Source: Acidobacteriota bacterium (GTDB lineage: Bacteria; Acidobacteriota; Terriglobia; Bryobacterales; Bryobacteraceae). Taken from it: a stretch of 33,213 nucleotides of DNA. The notes below the pieces were generated by a model. It searched no databases, had not been told where the DNA came from, and saw nothing but the letters and a program-made list of their open reading frames with translations. Position 1 is the first letter of the stretch; each line of letters begins with the position of its first letter. The position numbers and the translations under genes were made by a program. Shown here piece after piece: positions 22,550 to 31,327 of the stretch. The stretch spans positions 1-33,213 of the forward strand of contig JAJYLS010000018.1 of the NCBI GenBank assembly GCA_021787555.1, read 5' to 3'.

Positions 22550-25500
22550 CTAGAAAATAAACTTCACCGAAACCTGAAGCGTCCTCGGGTTGCTCGAGAA
22601 CGCCATGTTCGGGTCGTTGAAGATGCCGCTCGTCGGAATCAGGTAGTTGTGAACCGCCCCGCTCGTGAACCCGATCGGAGCGATGTCGCTCAGGTACCCG
22701 CCGATGTACTGCGGATGGTTGAAGATGTTGATGAACCGCCCGGCCAGTTGCAGGTTGTACCGGTCCTTGAACGTGAACATCTTCATGATGCTCATGTCGA
22801 TGTCATCGATCGGATTCAGGCGCTGGGTATTGCGGCCGCCGTTGGGCAGCATGCCCTTTGCTGCATTGATGTAGCGCGCGTTGGGATTTTTGGCCAGATA
22901 GCCAACCACCTGATTCTTGCTGTTCGTCAGGGGCGTAACCGCGCTGCCGGTGCCCGCTACGCCCGCTGGGTTGACGAATGTGCGGTCACCCGCCGAGTCG
23001 CCGTTCATGTTGGCGTCAAGGCCGGCTTGGACATCCCACGGCGTGCCGGTCTGGTAAGTGTAAACCGGCGCGAACTCCCAGTTTCCGACCACGTTCTTCA
23101 GAAACCAGTTGCTCGAATTCTTGTACCACTTGGAATCGTAGACTGCCTCGGCGCTCAGCCGCTGCGTGTGATCCAGTGCCGAGGTCGAGCGGTCGGCGGC
23201 GAGGTCCCTGGGGTCCTGCGGTCGGCGCGGGGTGGTATAGGTGCTGAACACCTCGGCCGTCGAATCGTCGATCAAATGGCTCCAGGTATACGACCCGATG
23301 AACTGCAGGCCATTCGAGAAGCGGCGCGTCAACTGGTTCGCCCAGCCGTGATAGATGGAATTGCCCCACGGCATGAAACCGGTGATGATGCCGTTGAATC
23401 CCGCCGCGCCGAATCCCGGAACAAGATAGCCCCGTGCGCCGTAAGCCGTGTTCAGGGCGGTCAGGTTGTTGCTCAGCGAATCTAGCGTCGCCTGGCTCGG
23501 CGCGCTCATGAACAGGGGCAGCGCGTTCGAAGAGTTGACCACCGACTGCCGGTTGATCTGGTCCTGGACCGGCAGGTGCACGCTGTGCGTGCCCACATAG
23601 CGGCTCTCGAACGTGTAGTTTTGCGCAAACACGTGCTGGATACCGATCTCCCACTGGATGGTCTCCGGCCGGAGTTGGTTCGGGATATAGCCGCCTGTTC
23701 CGGCGCGCGCATCGGCCTGCGAAAGCGCGGTACCCGTCGCGGTCGGCGGGATGCCGCCGTGGGCCAGGAACCCGGTCCCACTCTCGCCGGTTACGTCCAC
23801 CGTCGTGATCATCTGCGGGGGCAGCGCCAGCAGCCCGAAGTTGTCGAACAGCACGTCGAAGTTCCGGCTGAAGCCCGCCCGGATCACGGTGTTCGAGTTG
23901 TTCTTCGGCGTCCATGCAATGCCAATACGCGGCTCCCACGCGTTCGTGTTGTCCACCGGCTTCTGGAAGTTGATCAGCCCCGGAACATTCGAAATCGCAT
24001 TGAGCGTCTGGAGCGTTTCGCTATAAGGCACGCCGTTAAATTCGTAGCGCAACCCGAGGTTGACCGTCAGGTTGGGTTTCACCTTCCAGATGTCGTTGGC
24101 GAACCCCGCCAGGAAGTTCCGGTTGCCCCAATAGGTCGCATTGCCTAGCGAACGCTGCGCGATGTAGTCGGGGTAGTAGTCGAACAGGTAATCCGACAGG
24201 TAGCTCCATTCGTAGTCGCCGCGGGCGCGCTGCGTGAAGCCTTGCGGCGAAATCTGCCGCCAGCCGTCGAACCCGAACTTCAGCGAGTGGTTGCCCTTCG
24301 TCCAGGTGACATTGTCCGTCAACTGGTATTGGTTCTGATATCCGAACTGCGGCGCGTTGGGGTCCGGCCCAAGCTGCGCACTGAGCTCGTTTACCACTAC
24401 GTTCGGGAACTGGTCCAATCCCGGCCAGGTAAAATTGCCGGCGGGGTAGTTGTTCGAGTAGCGGTTGTACCCCAGGCGGAATTCGTTGATCAGGGACGGC
24501 GTGAAGGTGTGGTATTCGGAAAACGCCACCAGGTAGTAGTTGTACGGAACCGTGGTGTAGAACGCCGGCAGGCTGGCAGCGGTATCGATGAAACCTTGGC
24601 GGTTCAGAACCACGCGGCCGCGCATGCTGTCCTTGCTGGACATGTTGTAATCCACTGAAGCCACGCCCGCGTCATTGTTCTGGTACGACGGTGCGCTGAT
24701 CCCGATCTGACCGATTTGCACCGCTGGAGCGTTGGCGGGAACCTTCCCTCCGCCGCCCTGGTAGATGCCGGGCGTCATCACCGGATAAGCGCCGTTCGGC
24801 GTGCTGCCCGGCGGGGCCGCGGTCGGAGCGGTGCCCAGGTATTTCTTCAACTCGTTGTAGCTGGTCTGGTTGAATCCGGGAGTATTGGCAAAGGAGTCGA
24901 TAGTGCTCCAGCCCGCGGCCGTCGGCGCGAACAGCAGGCCGGCCGATCCCGCGCTGCCGATCGGCTGATATTCGAATAACCCGTAGAAGAACAGCTTGTT
25001 CTTGATGATCGGGAACCCGCCGCCGCCGCCGAACCGGTTGTTGTCGTACCGCGGATGCAGCGGAATCTTATCCACGGCGTTTAGATTGTCCGCCGCGTTC
25101 AGATCGCGGTTTTCCAGGTACTCATACACCGTTCCGTGAATCTGGTTGGTCCCGCTCTTCACGATGGTGTTGAACTGTCCGCCCGTAGAGTGCCCAAATT
25201 CGGGAGAGAAGATATTCTGCTGCGTGCTGAACTCTGCCACCGCATCGTTCGGCACGCTGACCAGCGGGCCCGTTACGCTGCCGCTGTTGTTATCCAGGCC
25301 CTCCACCATGAAGTTGTTGTCGCGCGGCCGCTGCCCGGCCACCGTCGGCCCGGAGCCCACGCCCACCGCGCCGCTGGTGCCGACGCCGGCATTCAGCAGC
25401 GACAGGTTCAAAACGCCCGAGCCGACTGACGCGCTCGGCAAATCCATGCTCAACTTCGTGCTGAAGGCGTTGGCCACATCCGCGCTGGTGGTGTCGACCG

Positions 25501-25879
25501 TCTGCGCGGCCGCCGCCACTTCCACGGTGGCCGTGCTGGTCCCCACCTGGAGCGTGATGTTCATGCTCGTCGTCTGATTCAATCGCACCATCACGTTCTG
25601 GAGTTCTCTTTTCGTGAACCCAGAAGCCGTGACGGTCAAGCTATACGTGCCGATTGGCAGGCTGGGAAACCGATACTGCCCCGCACTGGTTGACTTGGTC
25701 GTGCTCTCCACTCCCGTCGCCGTGTTCTTGACGACGATCGTGGCGTTAGGCACCACCGCGCCCGTAGCATCGAAAACCGTTCCCATAATGTCCCCGCTGA
25801 CGACCTGAGCGTTACCGAGGCTGGCCAGCGCGAAAAAAAGCATCGCAGCGCAAAATGTTACAGCTAAAACCTTTCTCAT
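22550..25879 (-). CDS. TonB-dependent receptor, Oar-like (third of three)
   Basis: This 1109-residue protein carries a signal peptide (1-24, ending LGNAQ). The regulatory-like domain (GDIMGTVFDATGAVVPNATIVV; GQYRFPSLPIGTYSLTVTASGF), plug (GQRPRDNNFMVEGLDNN, HSTGGQFNTIVKSGTNQIHG) and barrel follow, ending in QVSVKFIF. The barrel contains the typical GNWEFAPVYTYQTGTPWDV segment found in acidobacterial members. The ATG at 25879 is supported by AAAGGAG directly upstream at a short spacing (25883-25889). An in-frame start at 25960 would lack a signal peptide. It differs clearly from the receptor downstream, so this is not a fresh duplication. A promoter with an overlapping palindrome lies about 70-105 bp upstream. 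Confidence 0.92.
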   Translation of the reverse strand: MRKVLAVTFCAAMLFFALASLGNAQVVSGDIMGTVFDATGAVVPNATIVVKNTATGVESTTKSTSAGQYRFPSLPIGTYSLTVTASGFTKRELQNVMVRLNQTTSMNITLQVGTSTATVEVAAAAQTVDTTSADVANAFSTKLSMDLPSASVGSGVLNLSLLNAGVGTSGAVGVGSGPTVAGQRPRDNNFMVEGLDNNSGSVTGPLVSVPNDAVAEFSTQQNIFSPEFGHSTGGQFNTIVKSGTNQIHGTVYEYLENRDLNAADNLNAVDKIPLHPRYDNNRFGGGGGFPIIKNKLFFYGLFEYQPIGSAGSAGLLFAPTAAGWSTIDSFANTPGFNQTSYNELKKYLGTAPTAAPPGSTPNGAYPVMTPGIYQGGGGKVPANAPAVQIGQIGISAPSYQNNDAGVASVDYNMSSKDSMRGRVVLNRQGFIDTAASLPAFYTTVPYNYYLVAFSEYHTFTPSLINEFRLGYNRYSNNYPAGNFTWPGLDQFPNVVVNELSAQLGPDPNAPQFGYQNQYQLTDNVTWTKGNHSLKFGFDGWRQISPQGFTQRARGDYEWSYLSDYLFDYYPDYIAQRSLGNATYWGNRNFLAGFANDIWKVKPNLTVNLGLRYEFNGVPYSETLQTLNAISNVPGLINFQKPVDNTNAWEPRIGIAWTPKNNSNTVIRAGFSRNFDVLFDNFGLLALPPQMITTVDVTGESGTGFLAHGGIPPTATGTALSQADARAGTGGYIPNQLRPETIQWEIGIQHVFAQNYTFESRYVGTHSVHLPVQDQINRQSVVNSSNALPLFMSAPSQATLDSLSNNLTALNTAYGARGYLVPGFGAAGFNGIITGFMPWGNSIYHGWANQLTRRFSNGLQFIGSYTWSHLIDDSTAEVFSTYTTPRRPQDPRDLAADRSTSALDHTQRLSAEAVYDSKWYKNSSNWFLKNVVGNWEFAPVYTYQTGTPWDVQAGLDANMNGDSAGDRTFVNPAGVAGTGSAVTPLTNSKNQVVGYLAKNPNARYINAAKGMLPNGGRNTQRLNPIDDIDMSIMKMFTFKDRYNLQLAGRFINIFNHPQYIGGYLSDIAPIGFTSGAVHNYLIPTSGIFNDPNMAFSSNPRTLQVSVKFIF

Positions 25880-25949
25880 ATACTCCTTTCCTGTTTGGCC
25901 CTCACAACTGGTGGACTTGGCCGTAGAAGCACATGAATAGCCAAACGGT

Positions 25950-25990
25950 AGTATATTCAACTGATTGACACTAAAGCATGTTTAGTACTA
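25950..25990 (-). promoter_or_regulatory. Probable promoter and palindromic operator of the third TonB receptor
   Basis: On the minus strand TATACT (25950-25955) is a good -10 box about 70 bp before the start codon. A perfect inverted repeat ACTAAA-N5-TTTAGT (25970-25986) falls where the -35 box should be, the usual place for a repressor or activator site. A plus-strand TTGACA at 25965-25970 could serve the divergent peptidase gene, though a matching -10 (TACTAT) is only 15 bp away. Confidence 0.45.
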
Positions 25991-26083
25991 TTTCCAGGCA
26001 TTTTCCTATGAAATTCGGAAGAGCGCATCCCGAATTCCGGATAAGCTGCAACCCTTAGTCGCTTTGTGGCAGACTGAATTCTG

Positions 26084-27754
26084 TTGAAAAGCCTCCTTCC
26101 CTTTCTCTTTACTGCCGGAATTCTGGCCGCCGGCCAACCTTTTGGCAGCACGGACATCTGGGCTTGGCACACGGTGACCGATCCCCGTATTAGCCCCGAC
26201 GGGCAGCACGCAGCCTATGTGGACGGCTGGAGTAGCCGGACTGCAAACAAGCTGTGGAAAAACCTTTGGCTGGATCGTCGGCGGCTGACCCAAGGCGAGT
26301 GGCGCGACTTTTCGCCGCGGTGTTCGCCGGACAGCAGCCGGCTCGCCTGGATTTCGGACCGCGGCGGCCGGAATTCAATCCGCGTTCTCAATGTGCGGTC
26401 GATGCGCGAAAGGCCCATCCCTACGGGTGAATTCGCGCCGGTGGCGATCGCGTGGTCGGCGGATGGCAGTTCGCTCGCCTTCCTCACGCCGGCGCCGGCG
26501 CGGAACGCGGCACCGGCTTGGGCGCCGCCGGCCATCCTCGACCGCCTGCGGCCGCCTGCTCAGACGAGGATGCAGGTTTTTGCGGTCAATTTGGGCAAAG
26601 ACGATTTCCACGCGATTTCCACAGGCAACCGGAATTATGCGGGAGAGCCAACTTGGAGCCTCGACGGCCGCTGGATTTTTGCAGCCGATGACGCTGGCGA
26701 GATTGTGGCGCTGCCCACCGCGGGCGGCGCGCCGAAAGTGCTCACCAAAGGACAAGGCTTCTGCGAAAATCCGGTTGTATCGCCCGACGGCGGCAGAATC
26801 GCCTATCTTGTGACCGATCCCAAGCCGCAGAGCTACGTGGTGCGCCAACTGGCGGTGATGAACCCGGACGGCAGCCGGGTGAGGGTGTTGACCGGCGCGC
26901 TGGATCGCGACGCGGCCGACCCGCAATGGAGCTCCGATTCGCGGACGGTTTATTTTCTGGCGGACGATCGCGGCGCCACCCACATTTATGCCGCGCACCG
27001 CGACGGCAGCATCCGCCAGGTGACCGAAGCGCGCGAACGTCTGCGCGGCTTGTCCGTGGCGGATAACGGGCGCGCCGCGACGGTGCGGTCGGACGAAGTG
27101 ATCACGCTCCCGGTGGATAGCGCCGGAGAGGCGGAAGTGCTGGCGGCGCCCAACGCGGGACTGCTGGCGGCGCACGAGATCGGGGCCACCGAAGAGATCT
27201 GGGTTTCGTCGGACGGCAACCAGGTGCAGGCGTGGATCGCTAAGCCGCCGGGGTTCGATGCCGCGCGCAAGTATCCGCTGCTGCTGGACCTGCGCGATGC
27301 GCCGGGCCACGCCGGATTCGATCTCCGCTCGCAGATTCTGGCGGCGCACGGATTCGTGGTGCTGCGTGTGAACCCGCGCGGCACGCCGGGCTACGGCGAA
27401 ATCTTCGGCAACGTGCTGCCCACCGGTTTCCCGAAAGATCCGTTCGACGATCTCATGGCGGCGGTGGATGCGGTGCTGGCGAAGGGCTATATCGATCCGC
27501 GGCGCGTGATGATCTCCGGCGGCATCCTGGCAAGCTGGGCGCTGGGCCGCACGGACCGCTTTGCCCGGGCCGTGGTGCGGCATCCCGTCGCGGCCTGGAT
27601 GAATGACAAAACCGCGGTGCTTGTCCTGGATGCCGGCACGCTCAAAACGCGGAAAGTGGAGACGGCGGCCTATGTGGACCTGCCGGAAGATGGCCGGCCG
27701 GGCACGGCGGTACTGGAACTGGAGACAATGCTGGGCTGGTTCGGGGCCAGGTGA
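26084..27754 (+). CDS. Prolyl-oligopeptidase-like (S9) protein lacking catalytic residues
   Basis: A 556-residue exported protein starting at TTG, with a signal peptide (1-17). Residues 25-350 form a TolB/S9-type propeller with repeated blades (DPRISPDGQHAAYV, FSPRCSPDSSRLAWISD, NPVVSPDGGRIAYLV, DPQWSSDSRTVYFLADD). The C-terminal part follows the S9 hydrolase (FVVLRVNPRGTPGYGEIFG, DDLMAAVDAVLAKGYIDPRRVMI), but the nucleophile motif GGSYGG reads only GG: ISGGILASWALG has lost the serine segment. The HGGP oxyanion motif reads LRDAPG, the Asp position is threonine, and no histidine remains in the shortened tail. It is therefore probably not a peptidase and may act as a binding protein. It precedes two glycosyltransferase genes after 19 bp. 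Confidence 0.82.
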   Translation: MKSLLPFLFTAGILAAGQPFGSTDIWAWHTVTDPRISPDGQHAAYVDGWSSRTANKLWKNLWLDRRRLTQGEWRDFSPRCSPDSSRLAWISDRGGRNSIRVLNVRSMRERPIPTGEFAPVAIAWSADGSSLAFLTPAPARNAAPAWAPPAILDRLRPPAQTRMQVFAVNLGKDDFHAISTGNRNYAGEPTWSLDGRWIFAADDAGEIVALPTAGGAPKVLTKGQGFCENPVVSPDGGRIAYLVTDPKPQSYVVRQLAVMNPDGSRVRVLTGALDRDAADPQWSSDSRTVYFLADDRGATHIYAAHRDGSIRQVTEARERLRGLSVADNGRAATVRSDEVITLPVDSAGEAEVLAAPNAGLLAAHEIGATEEIWVSSDGNQVQAWIAKPPGFDAARKYPLLLDLRDAPGHAGFDLRSQILAAHGFVVLRVNPRGTPGYGEIFGNVLPTGFPKDPFDDLMAAVDAVLAKGYIDPRRVMISGGILASWALGRTDRFARAVVRHPVAAWMNDKTAVLVLDAGTLKTRKVETAAYVDLPEDGRPGTAVLELETMLGWFGAR

Positions 27755-27773
27755 TGGGATATATCATAGCGGA

Positions 27774-29558
27774 GTGAATCTGGCCTACCGAGCCTGGCTG
27801 CTGTTCCTGTTCTTCGGACTCCTGGTCGTGGCCACGCGCTGGCAGATCATGCCCGACCAGGTGTTCGGGTTCGACGACGTCAACCTGGCGTACTCCATCA
27901 AGCATTTCGATATTCGGATCAGCCAACCGCAGCCTCCCGGGTATCCGCTCTACGTCATGGAGATGCGGGCGCTGTGGTGGCTCCACTTCCGGCGCGTGGA
28001 AACCATTTTGCAGACGCTGGCGCTGGCCGGCGGCATCGCCGCGCTCCTGCTGACGGCGCTGGCCGGAAACAGCATTCTGGGCGGCGAATCGGGATTCTAC
28101 GCAGCGCTGCTGCTGCTCTTTCAACCGGCCTTCTGGGTGGCGGGCATCAGCTCGGGTCTGCGGGTGCATCTCGCGATCATTTCGATGGCGGTAGGCGCGG
28201 CCTGCTGGCGCGCGTGGAGCGCAGCGACCGCGAAAAAGCCGGGAGAAGGACGCTGGGTCCTCTGGAGCGCGCTCGCGTTGGGAATCGGCGCGGGGGTTCG
28301 TCCCGAAGCGGGGCCGCTGCTGTTTCCGCTCTGGGCCGTTTCGGCGCTGCGCGCGCCGGTCAAGTGGCGCGACCGGATGCTCGGCCTCGCCGCCATGGCC
28401 GCCGCGGTACTCGCCTGGCTGCTGCCGGCTATGTACGCGTCCGGCGGTCCGGCGGAATTCATCAACGCCTGCACGGCCTACCTCTCGGACCAGTCGTCGC
28501 TGAGTTCCGGGTTCTTCGGCGCTTCGGGGAGCGACTGGACAACGGCCTTTTGGCGCATGATCGCCTGGACGTTCTGCGGAGTGCCCGGCTGGGCGCTGGC
28601 GGCGGTGCTTGCCTGGCGGCGAGGCGAAGGCTGGGGCCTGGGACGGGAACGTGCGGCTTTTCTGGCGTTGTGGCTGGCCCCGCCGCTGGTGTTCGCCATC
28701 ACGGTGCACGCCGCCGCTCCGGGACACACGCTGCTCATGGTTCCGGTGCTCGCGCTGTTCGGCGGTTTTCTGGTGGATCGCGCCGTGGACCGCAGCGGCG
28801 CTCCGCTCTCGCGCTGGGACGCGTTGCTATTCGGGCTGCTGCCGGTCGTAGCGATGCTGGCCCTCGACACCACGGAATTCACCGCACTCTGGCTGCCGCC
28901 CGCCTGCGTGGCGGCAGGCTTGGCTCTAAAATCCGAGCCGATGAAGAACAACGGCTATCCGCTGCGCGCAACCGTCGCGCTCGCGGCGTTGGCTCCGGCA
29001 ATCCTGCTGAATGCGGCCATGTTCTATCACCGGGGCTGGTATTATCGCGGACCGCATACGACCGGCTGGCGCGCGGCGATGGAGCAGGCATTGACGGATC
29101 TGAACAGCGGCATGGAATTCACATCCTACGAGCAGGTTTACAACACCGTGATGCTGGACGACCAGAGTGTGCGCCAGGTCTTCCGGCTGGCCAAGGAGAA
29201 GCCCGGCAACACGTGGGTGGTGTGGGAAGAAGGCCCGACCGCGTGGCGCAAAGTGGCCTATTACGCGCCGCAGACGCCGCTGGTGGTTCTGGAACACGCC
29301 AAAATCCACCGCGGCTCACCCGCGGTGGTCTCGATTTGGAAGGGGCCGGCAATCGTGCAGTCGATCGAAGGCGCGCCGCCGCTGCGCGTGACCCTGCCGG
29401 CCGGCGCGCGGGTGGTGTGGATGATCGGCAGCCGGAGCGATTTTTACAATCGGGTGCGGCAGGCTTTTCCGCTCACCGCCGCGGGGCCCGTGTGGTACAC
29501 CGATCTGCCGCGCGAGGACGGGTCGCGCACCTTAGGGGAGTATCAGCTCGCGTGGTGA
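27774..29558 (+). CDS. GT39-like multi-pass membrane glycosyltransferase, copy 1
   Basis: This 594-residue protein has about ten or more hydrophobic helices and a C-terminal soluble tail of roughly 150 residues. FGFDDVNLAY at 31-40 carries the acidic pair (D34, D35) expected in the first outer loop of GT39/PMT/ArnT-type enzymes. QPQPPGYPLYVMEMRAL follows, a motif seen in bacterial lipid-linked sugar transferases. It probably moves a sugar from a polyprenyl-phosphate carrier to an envelope acceptor; donor and acceptor are unknown. The GTG at 27774 is inferred from alignment with copy 2; the only GGAG overlaps the start codon. It is cotranscribed with the dead S9 protein and with copy 2, whose start overlaps this stop (GTGA). 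Confidence 0.78.
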   Translation: MNLAYRAWLLFLFFGLLVVATRWQIMPDQVFGFDDVNLAYSIKHFDIRISQPQPPGYPLYVMEMRALWWLHFRRVETILQTLALAGGIAALLLTALAGNSILGGESGFYAALLLLFQPAFWVAGISSGLRVHLAIISMAVGAACWRAWSAATAKKPGEGRWVLWSALALGIGAGVRPEAGPLLFPLWAVSALRAPVKWRDRMLGLAAMAAAVLAWLLPAMYASGGPAEFINACTAYLSDQSSLSSGFFGASGSDWTTAFWRMIAWTFCGVPGWALAAVLAWRRGEGWGLGRERAAFLALWLAPPLVFAITVHAAAPGHTLLMVPVLALFGGFLVDRAVDRSGAPLSRWDALLFGLLPVVAMLALDTTEFTALWLPPACVAAGLALKSEPMKNNGYPLRATVALAALAPAILLNAAMFYHRGWYYRGPHTTGWRAAMEQALTDLNSGMEFTSYEQVYNTVMLDDQSVRQVFRLAKEKPGNTWVVWEEGPTAWRKVAYYAPQTPLVVLEHAKIHRGSPAVVSIWKGPAIVQSIEGAPPLRVTLPAGARVVWMIGSRSDFYNRVRQAFPLTAAGPVWYTDLPREDGSRTLGEYQLAW

Positions 29559-31318
29559 AGCATCGCCCCTGGTTCTTGTTCGTCTTTTTCGGGCTGCTGG
29601 TGGTCGCCACGCGCGCGCCGAGCATGCCCGGCCAACTGTTCACCTTCGACGACGTGAACCTGTCCTACGCCGCCGGGCATTTCGACATTCGGTCCAGCCA
29701 GCCGCAGCCTCCCGGGTATCCGCTGTTCGTGATGGAGATGCGGGCGCTCGAATGGCTGCATTTCCGGCGCGCGGAGAGCGTCTTGCACGCGTTGGGGCTG
29801 CTGGGCGCGACCGTGGCTCTGCTGCTCGTGGTGCTGGCGGGTGGCCGCATTCTGGGCGGCGAATCGGGCTACTATGCGGCCTGGCTGCTGGTGTTCCATC
29901 CCGTGTTCTGGCACGCCAGCTTGACCTCGGCCCTGCGCGTGCAGCTTGCCGTGATCTCGGTAGCGGTGGGCTGGGCCTGCTGGCGGGCCTTCACCGGCGA
30001 GGGCCGCTGGGTGCTGTGGAGCGCCCTGGCACTCGGCACCGGCGCGGGCATTCGCCCGGAAGCGGGACCGCTGCTCTTTCCACTGTGGGCCGCCTCCGCG
30101 CTGCGGGCCAAGGTTTCATGGCGCTACCGGGCTATTTCGCTCGCGGCCATGGGCGCCGCTGTGCTGGCGTGGCTCCTGCCGGCGATGTTCGCCTCCGGCG
30201 GGCCGAGCCTGTTCGTGAAGGCCTGCCTCGATTACATCACCGACCAGGCTTCGGTCAGCTCCGGGCTTTTCGGCGCTTCCGAAAGCCGGTGGGCGGCCAC
30301 CTTCTGGCAGCTCATGACCTGGACGTTCTGCGGCGTGCTCGGCTGGCCGCTCGCCGCAGTGTTGGCGTGGCGCCGCGGCAAAGGCTTTTCTCTGGGCCGG
30401 CAGCGCGCGGCATTTCTGGCGCTGTGGATCGCACCGGCACTGGCGTTCGCCCTGACCGTGCACGTGGAGGATCCCGGCCAGACTCTGCTCATCATTCCGG
30501 TGGTGTGCCTCGTGGGCGGATTCTTGATCGACCGCGCCACCGCCAACGCGGGCGCCGTGGTTTCGGCCTGGGACACGGCGATCTTCGCCGGGCTGGCGCT
30601 GATCGTCGCGGGAGTGGCCGACCGGCATAACGCGGAGGTCATCGTGTTGTTGACCCCGGTGGCCTGTCTGGCCGCCGCGCTGGTGATCAAAGTCGAGCAG
30701 GTGAAGAACAGCGGCCTCCCACTGCGTGCCCACATCGCCATCCTGCTGCTGGCGCCGGCGCTGCTGCTGAACCTGGTGATGTTCTACCATACCGGCTGGT
30801 ATTACCGGGGCAGCGCGACCTCCGGAGTGATGGCGGAAGCCGAACACACCCTCGAATATATGAACAGCGGGCTGGCGCTGACGAGTTACGAGCAGATTGC
30901 CAAGACCCTGGCACTGGATGACGGCACGGTGCGCGAGGTGCGGCACCTGGCGGCCGATAGACCGGGCAAAACCTGGGTGATATGGGAAGAGGGGCCCACC
31001 GCCTGGCGCAAGATCGTGTACTATGCGCCGGCGCTTCCGGTCGCGGTGATGAATCACAAGAAGATCCGCAGCGGCTCGCCGCCGGTAGTCGCCATCTGGA
31101 ACGGGTCGAAAATCGTGCGGCATATGCAAGGGGCGGAGCCGCTGTCTCTGACGGTGCCTGCCGGCGCGCGCATCGTGTGGGTGCTGTGGCCCAAGACAGA
31201 GTTCTGGGACTTGGCCCAGCGAGCGTTTCCCATGACCGCCGCGGGCGCGGTATGGTACACCGATCTGCCGCCGGAGCACGGGGCGAGAATCCTCGGCGAA
31301 TACGAGATCAACTGGTAA
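29555..31318 (+). CDS. GT39-like multi-pass membrane glycosyltransferase, copy 2
   Basis: A 587-residue paralogue of the preceding gene, similar along its whole length: TFDDVNLSY (D32, D33), QPQPPGYPLFVMEMRAL, LRVQLAVISVAVGWACWRA, EGRWVLWSALALG, RPEAGPLLFPLWAASALRA and MTWTFCGVLGWPLAAVLAWRRG all have near-identical partners. The soluble tail is also kept (TWVIWEEGPTAWRKIVYYAP). Compared with copy 1 it lacks a short insertion after the CWRA segment. The GTG at 29555 overlaps the stop of copy 1 by 4 bases. The plus-strand frame stays open far upstream through copy 1, but that extension has no membrane character. Same predicted role as copy 1; whether they use different acceptors is unknown. Confidence 0.78.
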   Translation: MKHRPWFLFVFFGLLVVATRAPSMPGQLFTFDDVNLSYAAGHFDIRSSQPQPPGYPLFVMEMRALEWLHFRRAESVLHALGLLGATVALLLVVLAGGRILGGESGYYAAWLLVFHPVFWHASLTSALRVQLAVISVAVGWACWRAFTGEGRWVLWSALALGTGAGIRPEAGPLLFPLWAASALRAKVSWRYRAISLAAMGAAVLAWLLPAMFASGGPSLFVKACLDYITDQASVSSGLFGASESRWAATFWQLMTWTFCGVLGWPLAAVLAWRRGKGFSLGRQRAAFLALWIAPALAFALTVHVEDPGQTLLIIPVVCLVGGFLIDRATANAGAVVSAWDTAIFAGLALIVAGVADRHNAEVIVLLTPVACLAAALVIKVEQVKNSGLPLRAHIAILLLAPALLLNLVMFYHTGWYYRGSATSGVMAEAEHTLEYMNSGLALTSYEQIAKTLALDDGTVREVRHLAADRPGKTWVIWEEGPTAWRKIVYYAPALPVAVMNHKKIRSGSPPVVAIWNGSKIVRHMQGAEPLSLTVPAGARIVWVLWPKTEFWDLAQRAFPMTAAGAVWYTDLPPEHGARILGEYEINW

Positions 31319-31327
31319 AGCGACCTG

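Noticed and set aside
27512-27526. Sequencing error as the cause of the missing GGSYGG motif
   Set aside because: The loss equals whole codons, the frame continues, and the other catalytic positions are also changed, which one error cannot explain.
27974-29554. Plus-strand extension of the second glycosyltransferase frame through the first copy
   Set aside because: The extension is Arg/Gly/Ala-rich without membrane helices, while the other frame encodes a clear paralogue; a GTG at 29555 overlapping the previous stop is the natural start.
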